The notes below the pieces were generated by a model. That model saw only the letters and a list, made by a program, of their open reading frames with translations. It was not told the origin of the DNA and ran no database searches. Shown here one piece after another: positions 50,164 to 58,670 of a DNA stretch of 64,000 nt (within the stretch, counting starts at the first letter, position 1; every line of letters begins with the position of its first letter). Source of the DNA: Sulfurivirga sp964427185 (GTDB lineage Bacteria; Pseudomonadota; Gammaproteobacteria; Thiomicrospirales; Thiomicrospiraceae); the NCBI GenBank assembly GCA_964427185.1, contig CAYRSN010000002.1:23283-87282 (forward strand), in the 5' to 3' direction. A program made the position numbers and the translations under genes.

Positions 50164-52872
50164 ATGAATGTTTGCATTTCAGATGCTTCAGTGTTTTCTT
50201 TTAAAGCACAGGAACTTATTTTGTCGAAATGTGGAGAGTGTATTTCTACATCTGAATTTATTCCCATCACCCCCCGCGGTGCTGGAACCTCTCTAGGCGG
50301 TCAGGCCATTGGTGAGGGGGTGGTTTTAGATTTCCGCAACTGTAATCGTATTCTGGGGTTTGATCCTGAAACCCGGCGGGTTCGGGCGGAGCCGGGAGTG
50401 ATTCAGGATGCTCTGAATGACTTTCTGAAGCCTTATGGTGTGCGCTTTGCACCGGATACGTCCACTTCCAATCGTGCTACCATCGGTGGGATGATCGGCA
50501 ATAATTCCTGCGGGATGTATTCCTGCTATTGGGGGACGACGCGGGAGCATGTATATCGTATTAAGGCGCAGTTAAGTGACGGCAGTGTGGTTTGGTTTGG
50601 GCCTCTGGATGCACAGCAGCTGGCTCAAAAATGTGCCCTACAGAATCTGGAAGGTCATATTTATCGCACGGTTTTAAGGCTGATTGCAGAGCACAGAGAA
50701 GCTATTTTGAGTGCTTATCCCGATCCAAGTGTCACGCGGCGTAATACGGGCTATGCACTGGATGTGTTGGCGCGGGACCACCAGCCTTTCAACCCTGATG
50801 GCAAGCTCTTTTCTTTAGTGCCTTTGCTATGTGGCAGCGAGGGCACGCTGGTGATATTTCTGGAAGCAGAATTGGAAACGGTTCCTTTGCCGGAGAAAAG
50901 GGATATGCTCTGCGCCCATTTTTCATCCCTGAATCAGGCCTTCTTGGCAGTGGCGCCGTTTATGAAGCAGTTTTCACCGGCTGCCGTTGAGCTATTGGAT
51001 CATGCGACTCTGACGGCCGCCAAGGGGAATGCAGAGCAGGCGGCAAACCGATTCTGGCTGTTGGGTGAGCCTGAAGCGGTCTTGGCTATTGAGCTGTTTG
51101 ATATGTCGCAAGCAGAAGTTGAATACATGCAACAATGGCTTAAAGCACAGGGTGCTTATGACGCGCCCCATTTGGAAGGCGCTCAGATGCAGGCTGTGTG
51201 GGCCTTACGCAAGGCTGGGCTTGGCTTACTGATGGGAGAGCGCACGCGCAAAAAGGCGGTGGCGGTGGTAGAGGATGCGGCTGTGCCGCTACGACATTTG
51301 GGTGCTTATTACCATGACATGCGTCGCTGGTTTGAAGCCCATGGGGTGGAGGCGGTGTTCTATGGACATGCTTCTGTGGGGCTGATTCACATTCGCCCTA
51401 AGCTGGATTTAAGCCAGCCTGAGGATAAGCGGTTATTTGAGCAGGTGGCGCGTTTTTCTGCAGAACGAGTCAAACGCTACCGGGGTGCCCTTTCCGGGGA
51501 GCATGGAGATGGGCGGATTCGTGCGCCTTTTCTGCGGGATTTTTTTGGGGATGAGATTTACCGGCTCAATGTGGCGCTGAAAGAGGCGTTTGATCCGGAT
51601 TATCGTTTCAATCCGGGTGTGATTATCGGGAACATGCCCATTACCCAAAACCTGCGTGTGGATATTCAGCCGCAGGTGGAAGTGGACACGGGGCTGGACT
51701 GGTCGGAGAACCTGAGCTTGTTTGACGCAGTCAGCCAGTGCAATGGCGCAGGCGCTTGTCTGAAAAGCACAGGGCGGGGGGTCATGTGTCCCAGCTATCA
51801 GGCATTGCGGGAGGAGTTTGCTGTCACCCGGGGGCGTGCAAACCTGTTGAGAGAAGCGCTGGTAGAGAAAGCCCCTCAAAAGGCACTGCAAGACCCAGTG
51901 CTTCGCCAAGCGATGGAAAGTTGTCTGGCCTGTAAGGCGTGCAAAACGGAGTGCCCTGCGAGTGTGGATATGGCTGCGCTCAAATCGGAGTGGCGTTATC
52001 AAACACATCGTCAGCACAAGCTTGAACGGTGGACGCTTAAGCTTTTGCCCCATGCCATGAAAGTAGCCAGGCGGTGGCCTGCTGTTGCGGATTTTATACA
52101 GCAGCGCTTTTGGCTCAAATATCCTTTAAAGCTGGATACCTCAGCGCGTTTGCCAAAGTTGCGTCCTGTCCACTCAGTTAAAAATGCATCGCCTGCGCCC
52201 GAAGTGGTAGTTTGGCTTGATTTTATTACTCAAACTTACCAAAACCCAGCTTTTGAAGCTTTAGAAGCTGTTTTGCGAAAACTTGAAATTTCGGCGATCG
52301 TAAAAAAAGGGGGAGACCCTCTGCGGCTATGGCTGTCCAATGGAATGTTAGATGAGGCTCGTGTCAGCTTACAGGCTATGGCTGCTATGCTGGCAGAATA
52401 TCGACTTCCTATCATTGGGCTGGAGCCTTCGGAAGTACTATTGTGTCAGGATGAAGCTGGAAAACTGGGTGTTACAAATATGCCTGAAATTCAGCTGGCG
52501 GAACGTTGGCTGGCGGAGCACTTGTCTGAGGAGCATTTTAAGCCTCAGAGGCGTACGGCCTGGGTGCATGTGCACTGTCATCAGAAAGCTGCGCGTAAGC
52601 AGCAGGAGACGGTGCGTTTACTTGAAAAAATACCAGGTCTTAGTGTAAGGCTGCTTAATACTGGCTGTTGCGGTATGGCGGGGGATTATGGCTACAAATA
52701 TCCCGAGTGGTCGCGCAAAGTGGCGGAGGTGAGCTTTCTACCCCATTTGCAGCAGATTGCACCGGAGGACTGGCTGATTGCTTCTGGTTTCAGTTGTCAG
52801 CATCAAGTGCAGCTTTTAACTTCTTTGAAACCTCTTCATCCGCTTGAGGCGGTGGCCCTTGCGCTAAAATAG
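50164..52872 (+). CDS. FAD-linked oxidase / Fe-S oxidoreductase (GlcD-GlcF-like fusion), N-terminally short
   Basis: The 902-residue protein fuses an FAD-binding type 4 domain (TPRGAGTSLGGQAIG, RATIGGMIGNNSCGM), a FAD-linked oxidase C-terminal domain (ALSGEHGDGRIRAPFL) and a ferredoxin-like domain with two cluster sites (CNGAGACLKSTGRGVMCPSY; CLACKACKTECPASVDM). CCG-type repeats come last, the second intact (TGCCGMAGDYGYKYPE). It likely oxidises a 2-hydroxy acid such as D-lactate or glycolate. Two defects are visible. The N-terminus begins close to SDAS and seems to lack part of the FAD-domain start. The first CCG box is replaced by VKKGGDPLRL, encoded by copy C of the repeat. ATG 50164 and TTG 50161 are both possible starts. 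Confidence 0.82.
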   Translation: MNVCISDASVFSFKAQELILSKCGECISTSEFIPITPRGAGTSLGGQAIGEGVVLDFRNCNRILGFDPETRRVRAEPGVIQDALNDFLKPYGVRFAPDTSTSNRATIGGMIGNNSCGMYSCYWGTTREHVYRIKAQLSDGSVVWFGPLDAQQLAQKCALQNLEGHIYRTVLRLIAEHREAILSAYPDPSVTRRNTGYALDVLARDHQPFNPDGKLFSLVPLLCGSEGTLVIFLEAELETVPLPEKRDMLCAHFSSLNQAFLAVAPFMKQFSPAAVELLDHATLTAAKGNAEQAANRFWLLGEPEAVLAIELFDMSQAEVEYMQQWLKAQGAYDAPHLEGAQMQAVWALRKAGLGLLMGERTRKKAVAVVEDAAVPLRHLGAYYHDMRRWFEAHGVEAVFYGHASVGLIHIRPKLDLSQPEDKRLFEQVARFSAERVKRYRGALSGEHGDGRIRAPFLRDFFGDEIYRLNVALKEAFDPDYRFNPGVIIGNMPITQNLRVDIQPQVEVDTGLDWSENLSLFDAVSQCNGAGACLKSTGRGVMCPSYQALREEFAVTRGRANLLREALVEKAPQKALQDPVLRQAMESCLACKACKTECPASVDMAALKSEWRYQTHRQHKLERWTLKLLPHAMKVARRWPAVADFIQQRFWLKYPLKLDTSARLPKLRPVHSVKNASPAPEVVVWLDFITQTYQNPAFEALEAVLRKLEISAIVKKGGDPLRLWLSNGMLDEARVSLQAMAAMLAEYRLPIIGLEPSEVLLCQDEAGKLGVTNMPEIQLAERWLAEHLSEEHFKPQRRTAWVHVHCHQKAARKQQETVRLLEKIPGLSVRLLNTGCCGMAGDYGYKYPEWSRKVAEVSFLPHLQQIAPEDWLIASGFSCQHQVQLLTSLKPLHPLEAVALALK
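52302..52322 (+). repeat. Copy C of the A7-GGGGG-AGA-CCC element inside the FAD oxidase gene
   Basis: A7-GGGGG-AGA-CCC-TCT is read in frame as KKGGDP. The same reading frame phase (AAA AAA GGG) is used in copy B in waaC (KKGETP). The left flank GCGAAAACTTGAAATTTCG has weaker similarity to the other copies. The antisense strand again carries the T7 tract. Confidence 0.55.
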
Positions 52873-52876
52873 GCGC

Positions 52877-53458
52877 ATGAATGCCAAACTTTATCTTGCC
52901 TCTTCCTCGCCCAGACGTCTGAGTTTGATGCATCAGCTCGGGCTTGCGCCTGAGGTGATTGCTACCTCTGTGGATGAGAGCTGTCTGCCTCATGAGAGGG
53001 TAGAAAGCTACGTGCGCAGGCTTGCCGTGGAAAAAGCTCAGGCAGGGTTCAATAGTATTGCAGAAAATGCCGTATGGGTTGTAGGGGGCGATACCATTGT
53101 GGTGTATGAAGGGGAGGCATTAGGCAAACCGCGCAATCAGATGGACTATCTACGTATGCTCAAAAGCCTGTCTGGCAGATCACATCAGGTGCTGACCGGG
53201 GTGGCGGTAGTGCATGATGGTATGGTGCGCTCTGTGGTGAATACTTCCACCGTGGTGTTTGGAGAGATTCCCGAAGAGGAGATGTATACCTATTGGATGA
53301 CAGGCGAGCCGAAAGATAAAGCGGGTGGCTACGGTATCCAGGGCTATGCGGCCAAGTGGGTAAAGCGGATAGAGGGCAGTTATACGGGCATTATGGGGTT
53401 GCCATTATATGAGTTGGATCAGCTGTTGAAGGAGAGCGGCTATTATGCAGATGCCTGA
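52877..53458 (+). CDS. maf: Maf family nucleotide pyrophosphatase (YhdE type)
   Basis: Maf proteins hydrolyse non-canonical or excess nucleoside triphosphates (dTTP, UTP and modified forms for the YhdE group) and influence septation when overproduced. The 193-residue protein has LASSSPRRLSLM, VVGGDTIVV, RSHQVLTGVAVV and PKDKAGGYGIQGYAAKW, the last with the metal-coordinating residues. It overlaps rng by 14 bases; the order maf-rng-yhdP is conserved with E. coli. Confidence 0.94.
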   Translation: MNAKLYLASSSPRRLSLMHQLGLAPEVIATSVDESCLPHERVESYVRRLAVEKAQAGFNSIAENAVWVVGGDTIVVYEGEALGKPRNQMDYLRMLKSLSGRSHQVLTGVAVVHDGMVRSVVNTSTVVFGEIPEEEMYTYWMTGEPKDKAGGYGIQGYAAKWVKRIEGSYTGIMGLPLYELDQLLKESGYYADA

Positions 53459-54929
53459 GATACGCCCGGAGCTTCGCAAAGAAACCATGTTGGTGAATAT
53501 CACTCCCAGGGAGCAACGGGTCGCTTGGGTAGATAATGGCGTAGCGCAGGAAGTATGGATTGATCGCAGTGATCAGCGCGGTCTGGTGGGAAATATCTAC
53601 TGGGGTAAGGTGCAGCGTGTTTTGCCCGGCATGCAGGCGGCATTTATTGACGTGGGTTTGGAGCGTGCAGCTTTTTTGCATGTCTCTGATGTGTGTCGTC
53701 CGGAGGAGGCTCCGGAGTGCGAGCAGATTGAAAAGCTGCTTTATCCTGGGCAGTGGGTGATGGTGCAGGTAGTTAAAAACCCACTGGGCAGTAAGGGTGC
53801 ACGGGTTAGTATGCAGGTGAGCCTGCCTTCACGTCTGCTGGTGTATATGCCGGGTCAGCAGGTGACGGGCGTGTCTCAGAAGATAGAGGATGAAATGGAG
53901 CGTGCCCGTCTGCGTAAGCTTTTGAAAACCATTCCTGAGTTTGCTGAGGAATCGGGCGGGTTTATTGTACGCACGGTGGCGGAAGGGGCGGATTTAAACG
54001 AGCTGCGAGCGGATTTGATCTATCTGCAAAAATTATGGGAGCAGGTTGCTGAGAAAAAAAGGGGCTTAAGAAAGCCTGCCTGTATTTATGAAGATTTGCC
54101 TCTTTATTTGCGCGTTCTGCGTGATACCCCTTTGGCACAGATTGAACAGGTGCTGGTGGACTCCAGAGAGACGTTACTGAAAATGCAGGATTTTGCTCAA
54201 ACCTATGTGCCTGAGCTGACCCATCTGATTGAGCATTATGCAGGTGAGCGCCCGATTTTTGACCTTTATAATGTGGAAGATGCCATTAACCAGGCGCTGA
54301 AAAAGCGTGTGCCGCTTAAATCAGGCGGTTATCTGGTGATTGATCAGACTGAGGCGCTGACTACGATTGATGTGAATACCGGTGCGTTTGTGGGGCATAA
54401 AAATCTTGAAGAAACCATCTATCGCACTAACATGGAAGCCACAACTGCCATTGCGCGCCAGCTTCGGCTGCGTAATCTGGGCGGGATGATTATTATTGAT
54501 TTTATCGACATGCAGGAGCCACAGCACCGTATGCAGGTGCTGGAAGTGCTTAAACGGGCGTTGGCAAAAGATCGTGCCAAAACCACGGTGAATGATTTCT
54601 CCCCTCTGGGTTTACTTGAGATGACCCGTAAGCGTACGCGGGAGAGTTTGGAGCGTACTCTATGCCAGAGTTGTCCGGTATGTGAGGGGCGAGGGACGGT
54701 GAAAACCCCGCAAACGGTGGCCTATGAAATCTTTCGGGAGATTACCCGCATGGCGCGGCAGTTTGATGCTGCGCAGTATCGGGTGATCGCCTCCGAGGCA
54801 GTGGTGGATTACATCCTGGATGAGGAATCTGACAGTGTTGCGGAGCTGGAAGCTTTCATTGGTCGTGGCATTAGCTTTCAGGCGGAGCCCACCTACCCGC
54901 CGGAGGCTTATGATGTGGTGATGATGTAA
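53445..54929 (+). CDS. rng: Ribonuclease G
   Basis: RNase G is an RNase E-family endonuclease that matures the 5' end of 16S rRNA and tRNAs. The 494-residue protein has an S1 domain (about 50-130), the 5'-sensor region, the catalytic metal site in LTTIDVNTGAFVG and IIIDFIDMQEP, and the Zn-link cysteines (CQSCPVCEGRGT). ATG 53445 is chosen because AAGGAGAG lies 8 bases upstream, though it adds about 14 residues before the conserved MLVNITPREQRVA. Confidence 0.94.
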   Translation: MQMPEIRPELRKETMLVNITPREQRVAWVDNGVAQEVWIDRSDQRGLVGNIYWGKVQRVLPGMQAAFIDVGLERAAFLHVSDVCRPEEAPECEQIEKLLYPGQWVMVQVVKNPLGSKGARVSMQVSLPSRLLVYMPGQQVTGVSQKIEDEMERARLRKLLKTIPEFAEESGGFIVRTVAEGADLNELRADLIYLQKLWEQVAEKKRGLRKPACIYEDLPLYLRVLRDTPLAQIEQVLVDSRETLLKMQDFAQTYVPELTHLIEHYAGERPIFDLYNVEDAINQALKKRVPLKSGGYLVIDQTEALTTIDVNTGAFVGHKNLEETIYRTNMEATTAIARQLRLRNLGGMIIIDFIDMQEPQHRMQVLEVLKRALAKDRAKTTVNDFSPLGLLEMTRKRTRESLERTLCQSCPVCEGRGTVKTPQTVAYEIFREITRMARQFDAAQYRVIASEAVVDYILDEESDSVAELEAFIGRGISFQAEPTYPPEAYDVVMM

Positions 54930-54930
54930 G

Positions 54931-57900
54931 ATGCGTTGGATTGGACGTGCTGTTCTCCATGGACTGAAAGCACTGGTGTTGCTGACACTGTTTTTAGGGC
55001 TGTTAGTGCAGGCGACATGGGGGTGGGTAACCTATGCGCCGGAGAGCTTCCATAAGTGGTTTCATTGGCTCACTGGGAGTGAAGTATCTGTCAGAAGCAT
55101 TGAGTGGCAAAAACAGTGGACACATCCTGAAGTTACACTGAATCAGTTTCAGCTCAGGCACTCAGATTTTCAGTTTTCGGCACAAAAAATCTCCCTCCGT
55201 TTACGTTGGCGGGCAGCACAAGGCAGTTCACTGACCGTTGAGCAGTGGCGTTTTGTCTATACAAAGAAGCATCATACCCGTACGTTGACGTTTCAGGAGG
55301 CTTTAACGCAGCTGAAAGCTATGTATTCCCCGCGTTTATGGTTGCCTGTTTCCAAGCTGCAAATGGTACAGGGGGAAATTTCGGCAGGTGACTGGGCAGT
55401 ACATATCCCTCAGTTGCGCTGGCGGCAACAGCAGGCGCTCAAAGCGCGTGCCCTGGTTAAGGTGTTGCGGCAACAAGCCCCCTTATGGACCGGTCGGATT
55501 GAGTTAACGGGGTGGCTAGATGGGTTCAGCCGTCTGAAAAGCGGCACTTTGGCGGTGCATACTCTACAACCGATACTGCTGAAAAGCTTTGCATCCCCAT
55601 TAAACGAACCTTGGCAACAAGGTAAGCTGAAACTGGAGGGGGCTTTACGCTATCAAGCTGGGCAGCCTCAACTGAGTTTGGATGTACAGTTGGATCAGCT
55701 TGGACTTGAAGCCAGAAATGGGATGCGTGTACACAGCCTCGGAGCGCAGTTACACTGGCAGGCGGTTTTCGAGGAGGATTGGCGGTTTTTCATAACGAAA
55801 GGGCAGCTCAATGGGCAGCCTTTTTATCTGGCAGCCCCTTTATCTTTGCGGTTGGATGACTATGCCGTACAGTTGTCGCTAAAGGCATTTGAGCTGTCAT
55901 CCCTGCAGCCTGTGCTTGCTCTGCTTTGGCCTGAATGGCCGTGGCATAAGACGCAGTTCAGCATGCGGGATTTACAGGCTGATTTTTCTATCAAGCCTTT
56001 TCGGTTACGCAATATAAGCGGGTTGGTGGAGCAGGTGAGTTTGCCGGCGCATATGCATCATCCTGGGATTGTGTTAGAGCAGATACAGGTGCAGACGGCG
56101 GTGAGTGGCGAGGTGCAGCTTCATTTAGGACGACCAATCCTGTTAAGCTGGCCTGCCTGGGAGCATGATTCACCCGTTCAGTTGCGCTTCCAGTCGCCAC
56201 TTGTCTTGTATCGTGCTTCGCAAGGTGGCTGGGGGGTGCGAGAAGCCAGCTTTAAGCTGGATGAGAAAATGCAAGGGAAGCTGCATGCTGAGGGGAATCT
56301 GGTACAGGGGCGGTTTTCTTTGTCTATACGCCCTGGAAGTTTGGAAAATATAAAGGCGTATCTGCCCTATCGCTTGATGAGCCCTAAATTGGCCGACTGG
56401 TTGAAAACAAGCTTGGTACAGGGAAGGCTTTCACCGTTATCTGTCCACTTTGACGGTCCATGGCAAACGCTGTTAGATCCGGATAAAAGTACCTTATCTG
56501 CACAGGCTCGGTTAAAGCAAGGCATATTGCGTTTTCAGCCAGGCTGGCCGGCTCTGAGCGAGATGGATGCTGAGATTCTGTTTAAGCCTTTTGATCTTGA
56601 GGTCAAAGTGGCACATGCACTCATGGAGGGCATTCAAATTGGATCAGCACATGCTGAAATCACTTCACTCAACCAGTCGGATATTGCTCTGCAGATCAAG
56701 GGGCGTGCACAGGGAAGCGGTGCACAGGCAGTTTCATTTTTATATCACTCTCCTTTGGGGGCGCGACTGAAAATAACAGATTTGTTGGAGCATATAGAAG
56801 TAAAGGCAGGGCGTGTTGAAGCTCAGATTGCACTCTGGGTACCGCTTTACGGTTATGCGGCACGGCAGATGGCGTTTGATTTGAAAACAGAAGTAAAAGG
56901 GCTGGCGCTTCATCTGCCCGGCGATATGGCCGTACATCATCTGACAGGGCAGCTGCATTTGGACAGTGACTATCTGGCGCAGGGGGATTTTCAAGGAAAG
57001 TTGTTTGAGCAGCCTTTTAGCCTGAAGGTGGATAATCATGCACAGCGGGCAGCAATCGTCTTGAACAGCACAGGGAAAGTGCCTGTGGAGAAATATCTGG
57101 CGGGTGTACATGGGTGGTCGCATTTTAAGGCTCAGGTAGATATTCCGTTACGTGATCTGCAGCAAGGGGTAAGCTTTACGGCAAGGCTTGAACATGAGAT
57201 TGATGGGGATACCAGTGCCTTGCCAGTGTTATTACAACAGTGGTTAGCTTCTCCAGTGCAAGCTCAAGGGCAGTATGAGAAGGCGGTGCTGCATTTTACG
57301 GTAGCTGCTGATCGGAGTATTTTATTGGGAGGGGTCAGACTTCAAGAACAGGTTGAAATGGCGTATCTCAACCTGTTACTTCATCAGCCCGAAGCATTGG
57401 TAAATCAGTATCGCCGTTATCCGGCACAAGGTGTTGTGGTGATCGGTGCGCTGGAGACTTTGCGATTGGCACCGTGGCTTAAGTGGTGGTCGTTGCAGCA
57501 GTCTAAGTTGGCCTGGATGTCTGGCACCACTTATGTGGCTTTGCCAAAGGTCAACCTGGCCATGAAAGTTGGGGCATTACACTACGCGGGTCAGCAGTTT
57601 GAGCAGGTAGTGATGACGGCTTTTCATTTGGATGATCAGCGTATTGGATTTAATTTCACTATGCATCAAGGGGCTGTTGCCGGATTCTACCTCCCGGATA
57701 ATAATCAGATGATCGTATCTGCAGAGCGTTTAAAACTTCGCTTACCTGCGGCACAGGCGCAGCAGGACACTTGTGAGAGCTGGCAGAGCAGATTAAGTGA
57801 TTTTAAACTTTTCTTTGTAGGCAAATCACTGCAGATCGGTCAATACGGTTTTAATGATATTCGCTTTAATTTGTATGCCGATCCGGCACAGCTTCGTTTG

Positions 57901-58656
57901 GAAAATATCCAGTTTAACGCACATCGTCAGGTTGTGCGGGGGCAGGGACGGTTTCAGTGGGATTATAGAAGTCAGCAGAGTACTATCACCGGGCAGATGC
58001 AGGCGCGCCGGGTCGAGCGTTTTTTGCAATGGTTAGGGTTTGAACAGACGGGATTTACGGGGGAAAAAGCAGTTTCACACTTTAGCTTGAACTGGCAGGG
58101 CGCGCCTAACTGTTTTACGCTTAAAAATATGCAGGGTCGCGTTACATTTCGCTTTGATGAAGGTGTGGTGGAAGAAGTAGAAAGCGGGTTGGCGAAAATT
58201 ATCAGTTTGATCAGTGTAGATAGCTTATTAAGAAATATCCGTATCACTTTGAAAGACTTGCAGTATCAAGGGCTGGTGTATGACAAAATAGAAGGGCGGG
58301 CACAGTTGAAAGACGGTTGGGCTGCGTTACAGAAGTTTTATATGGATGCGCCAAGTGTCATAGTGCGTATGAAAGGAGGAATCGATCTGATCCGGCGCCG
58401 TTTGGATCTGAATGCCAAAGTGACACCAAAGCTGATGGGAAGCTTGACGACTTTAGCAGCTATTTTTGGATTAGCGAACCCTGTGACAGCAGTAGGTACC
58501 TATATTTTTCTTAAAAATGTACCGGGTGTGCGAGATGAGCTGGTCAGCTACCGCTACCGCGTAGTAGGTGATTGGCGTGCTCCCAAACTGATCAGTATGG
58601 ATAAAAAGGCTGCCTCTTTACCGCAGACCACAGAAGAGCTTTTAGAGTTGCAGTGA
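54931..58656 (+). CDS. yhdP: YhdP family AsmA-like phospholipid transport protein
   Basis: This 1241-residue protein has one N-terminal membrane helix (about 10-32), and the rest is a long periplasmic beta-rich bridge of the AsmA/YhdP type. The C-terminal DUF3971/AsmA-2 part contains LAKIISLISVDSLLRN and FYMDAPSVIVRMKGGIDLIRRRLDL. In E. coli YhdP, TamB and YdbH move phospholipid from the inner to the outer membrane. The position directly after rng (1-base gap) is the conserved one. Its end lies 14 bases from the convergent glnD end, with no terminator visible. The usual next gene, tldD, is absent. Confidence 0.92.
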   Translation: MRWIGRAVLHGLKALVLLTLFLGLLVQATWGWVTYAPESFHKWFHWLTGSEVSVRSIEWQKQWTHPEVTLNQFQLRHSDFQFSAQKISLRLRWRAAQGSSLTVEQWRFVYTKKHHTRTLTFQEALTQLKAMYSPRLWLPVSKLQMVQGEISAGDWAVHIPQLRWRQQQALKARALVKVLRQQAPLWTGRIELTGWLDGFSRLKSGTLAVHTLQPILLKSFASPLNEPWQQGKLKLEGALRYQAGQPQLSLDVQLDQLGLEARNGMRVHSLGAQLHWQAVFEEDWRFFITKGQLNGQPFYLAAPLSLRLDDYAVQLSLKAFELSSLQPVLALLWPEWPWHKTQFSMRDLQADFSIKPFRLRNISGLVEQVSLPAHMHHPGIVLEQIQVQTAVSGEVQLHLGRPILLSWPAWEHDSPVQLRFQSPLVLYRASQGGWGVREASFKLDEKMQGKLHAEGNLVQGRFSLSIRPGSLENIKAYLPYRLMSPKLADWLKTSLVQGRLSPLSVHFDGPWQTLLDPDKSTLSAQARLKQGILRFQPGWPALSEMDAEILFKPFDLEVKVAHALMEGIQIGSAHAEITSLNQSDIALQIKGRAQGSGAQAVSFLYHSPLGARLKITDLLEHIEVKAGRVEAQIALWVPLYGYAARQMAFDLKTEVKGLALHLPGDMAVHHLTGQLHLDSDYLAQGDFQGKLFEQPFSLKVDNHAQRAAIVLNSTGKVPVEKYLAGVHGWSHFKAQVDIPLRDLQQGVSFTARLEHEIDGDTSALPVLLQQWLASPVQAQGQYEKAVLHFTVAADRSILLGGVRLQEQVEMAYLNLLLHQPEALVNQYRRYPAQGVVVIGALETLRLAPWLKWWSLQQSKLAWMSGTTYVALPKVNLAMKVGALHYAGQQFEQVVMTAFHLDDQRIGFNFTMHQGAVAGFYLPDNNQMIVSAERLKLRLPAAQAQQDTCESWQSRLSDFKLFFVGKSLQIGQYGFNDIRFNLYADPAQLRLENIQFNAHRQVVRGQGRFQWDYRSQQSTITGQMQARRVERFLQWLGFEQTGFTGEKAVSHFSLNWQGAPNCFTLKNMQGRVTFRFDEGVVEEVESGLAKIISLISVDSLLRNIRITLKDLQYQGLVYDKIEGRAQLKDGWAALQKFYMDAPSVIVRMKGGIDLIRRRLDLNAKVTPKLMGSLTTLAAIFGLANPVTAVGTYIFLKNVPGVRDELVSYRYRVVGDWRAPKLISMDKKAASLPQTTEELLELQ

Positions 58657-58670
58657 TTGGCAAGGCGTCC

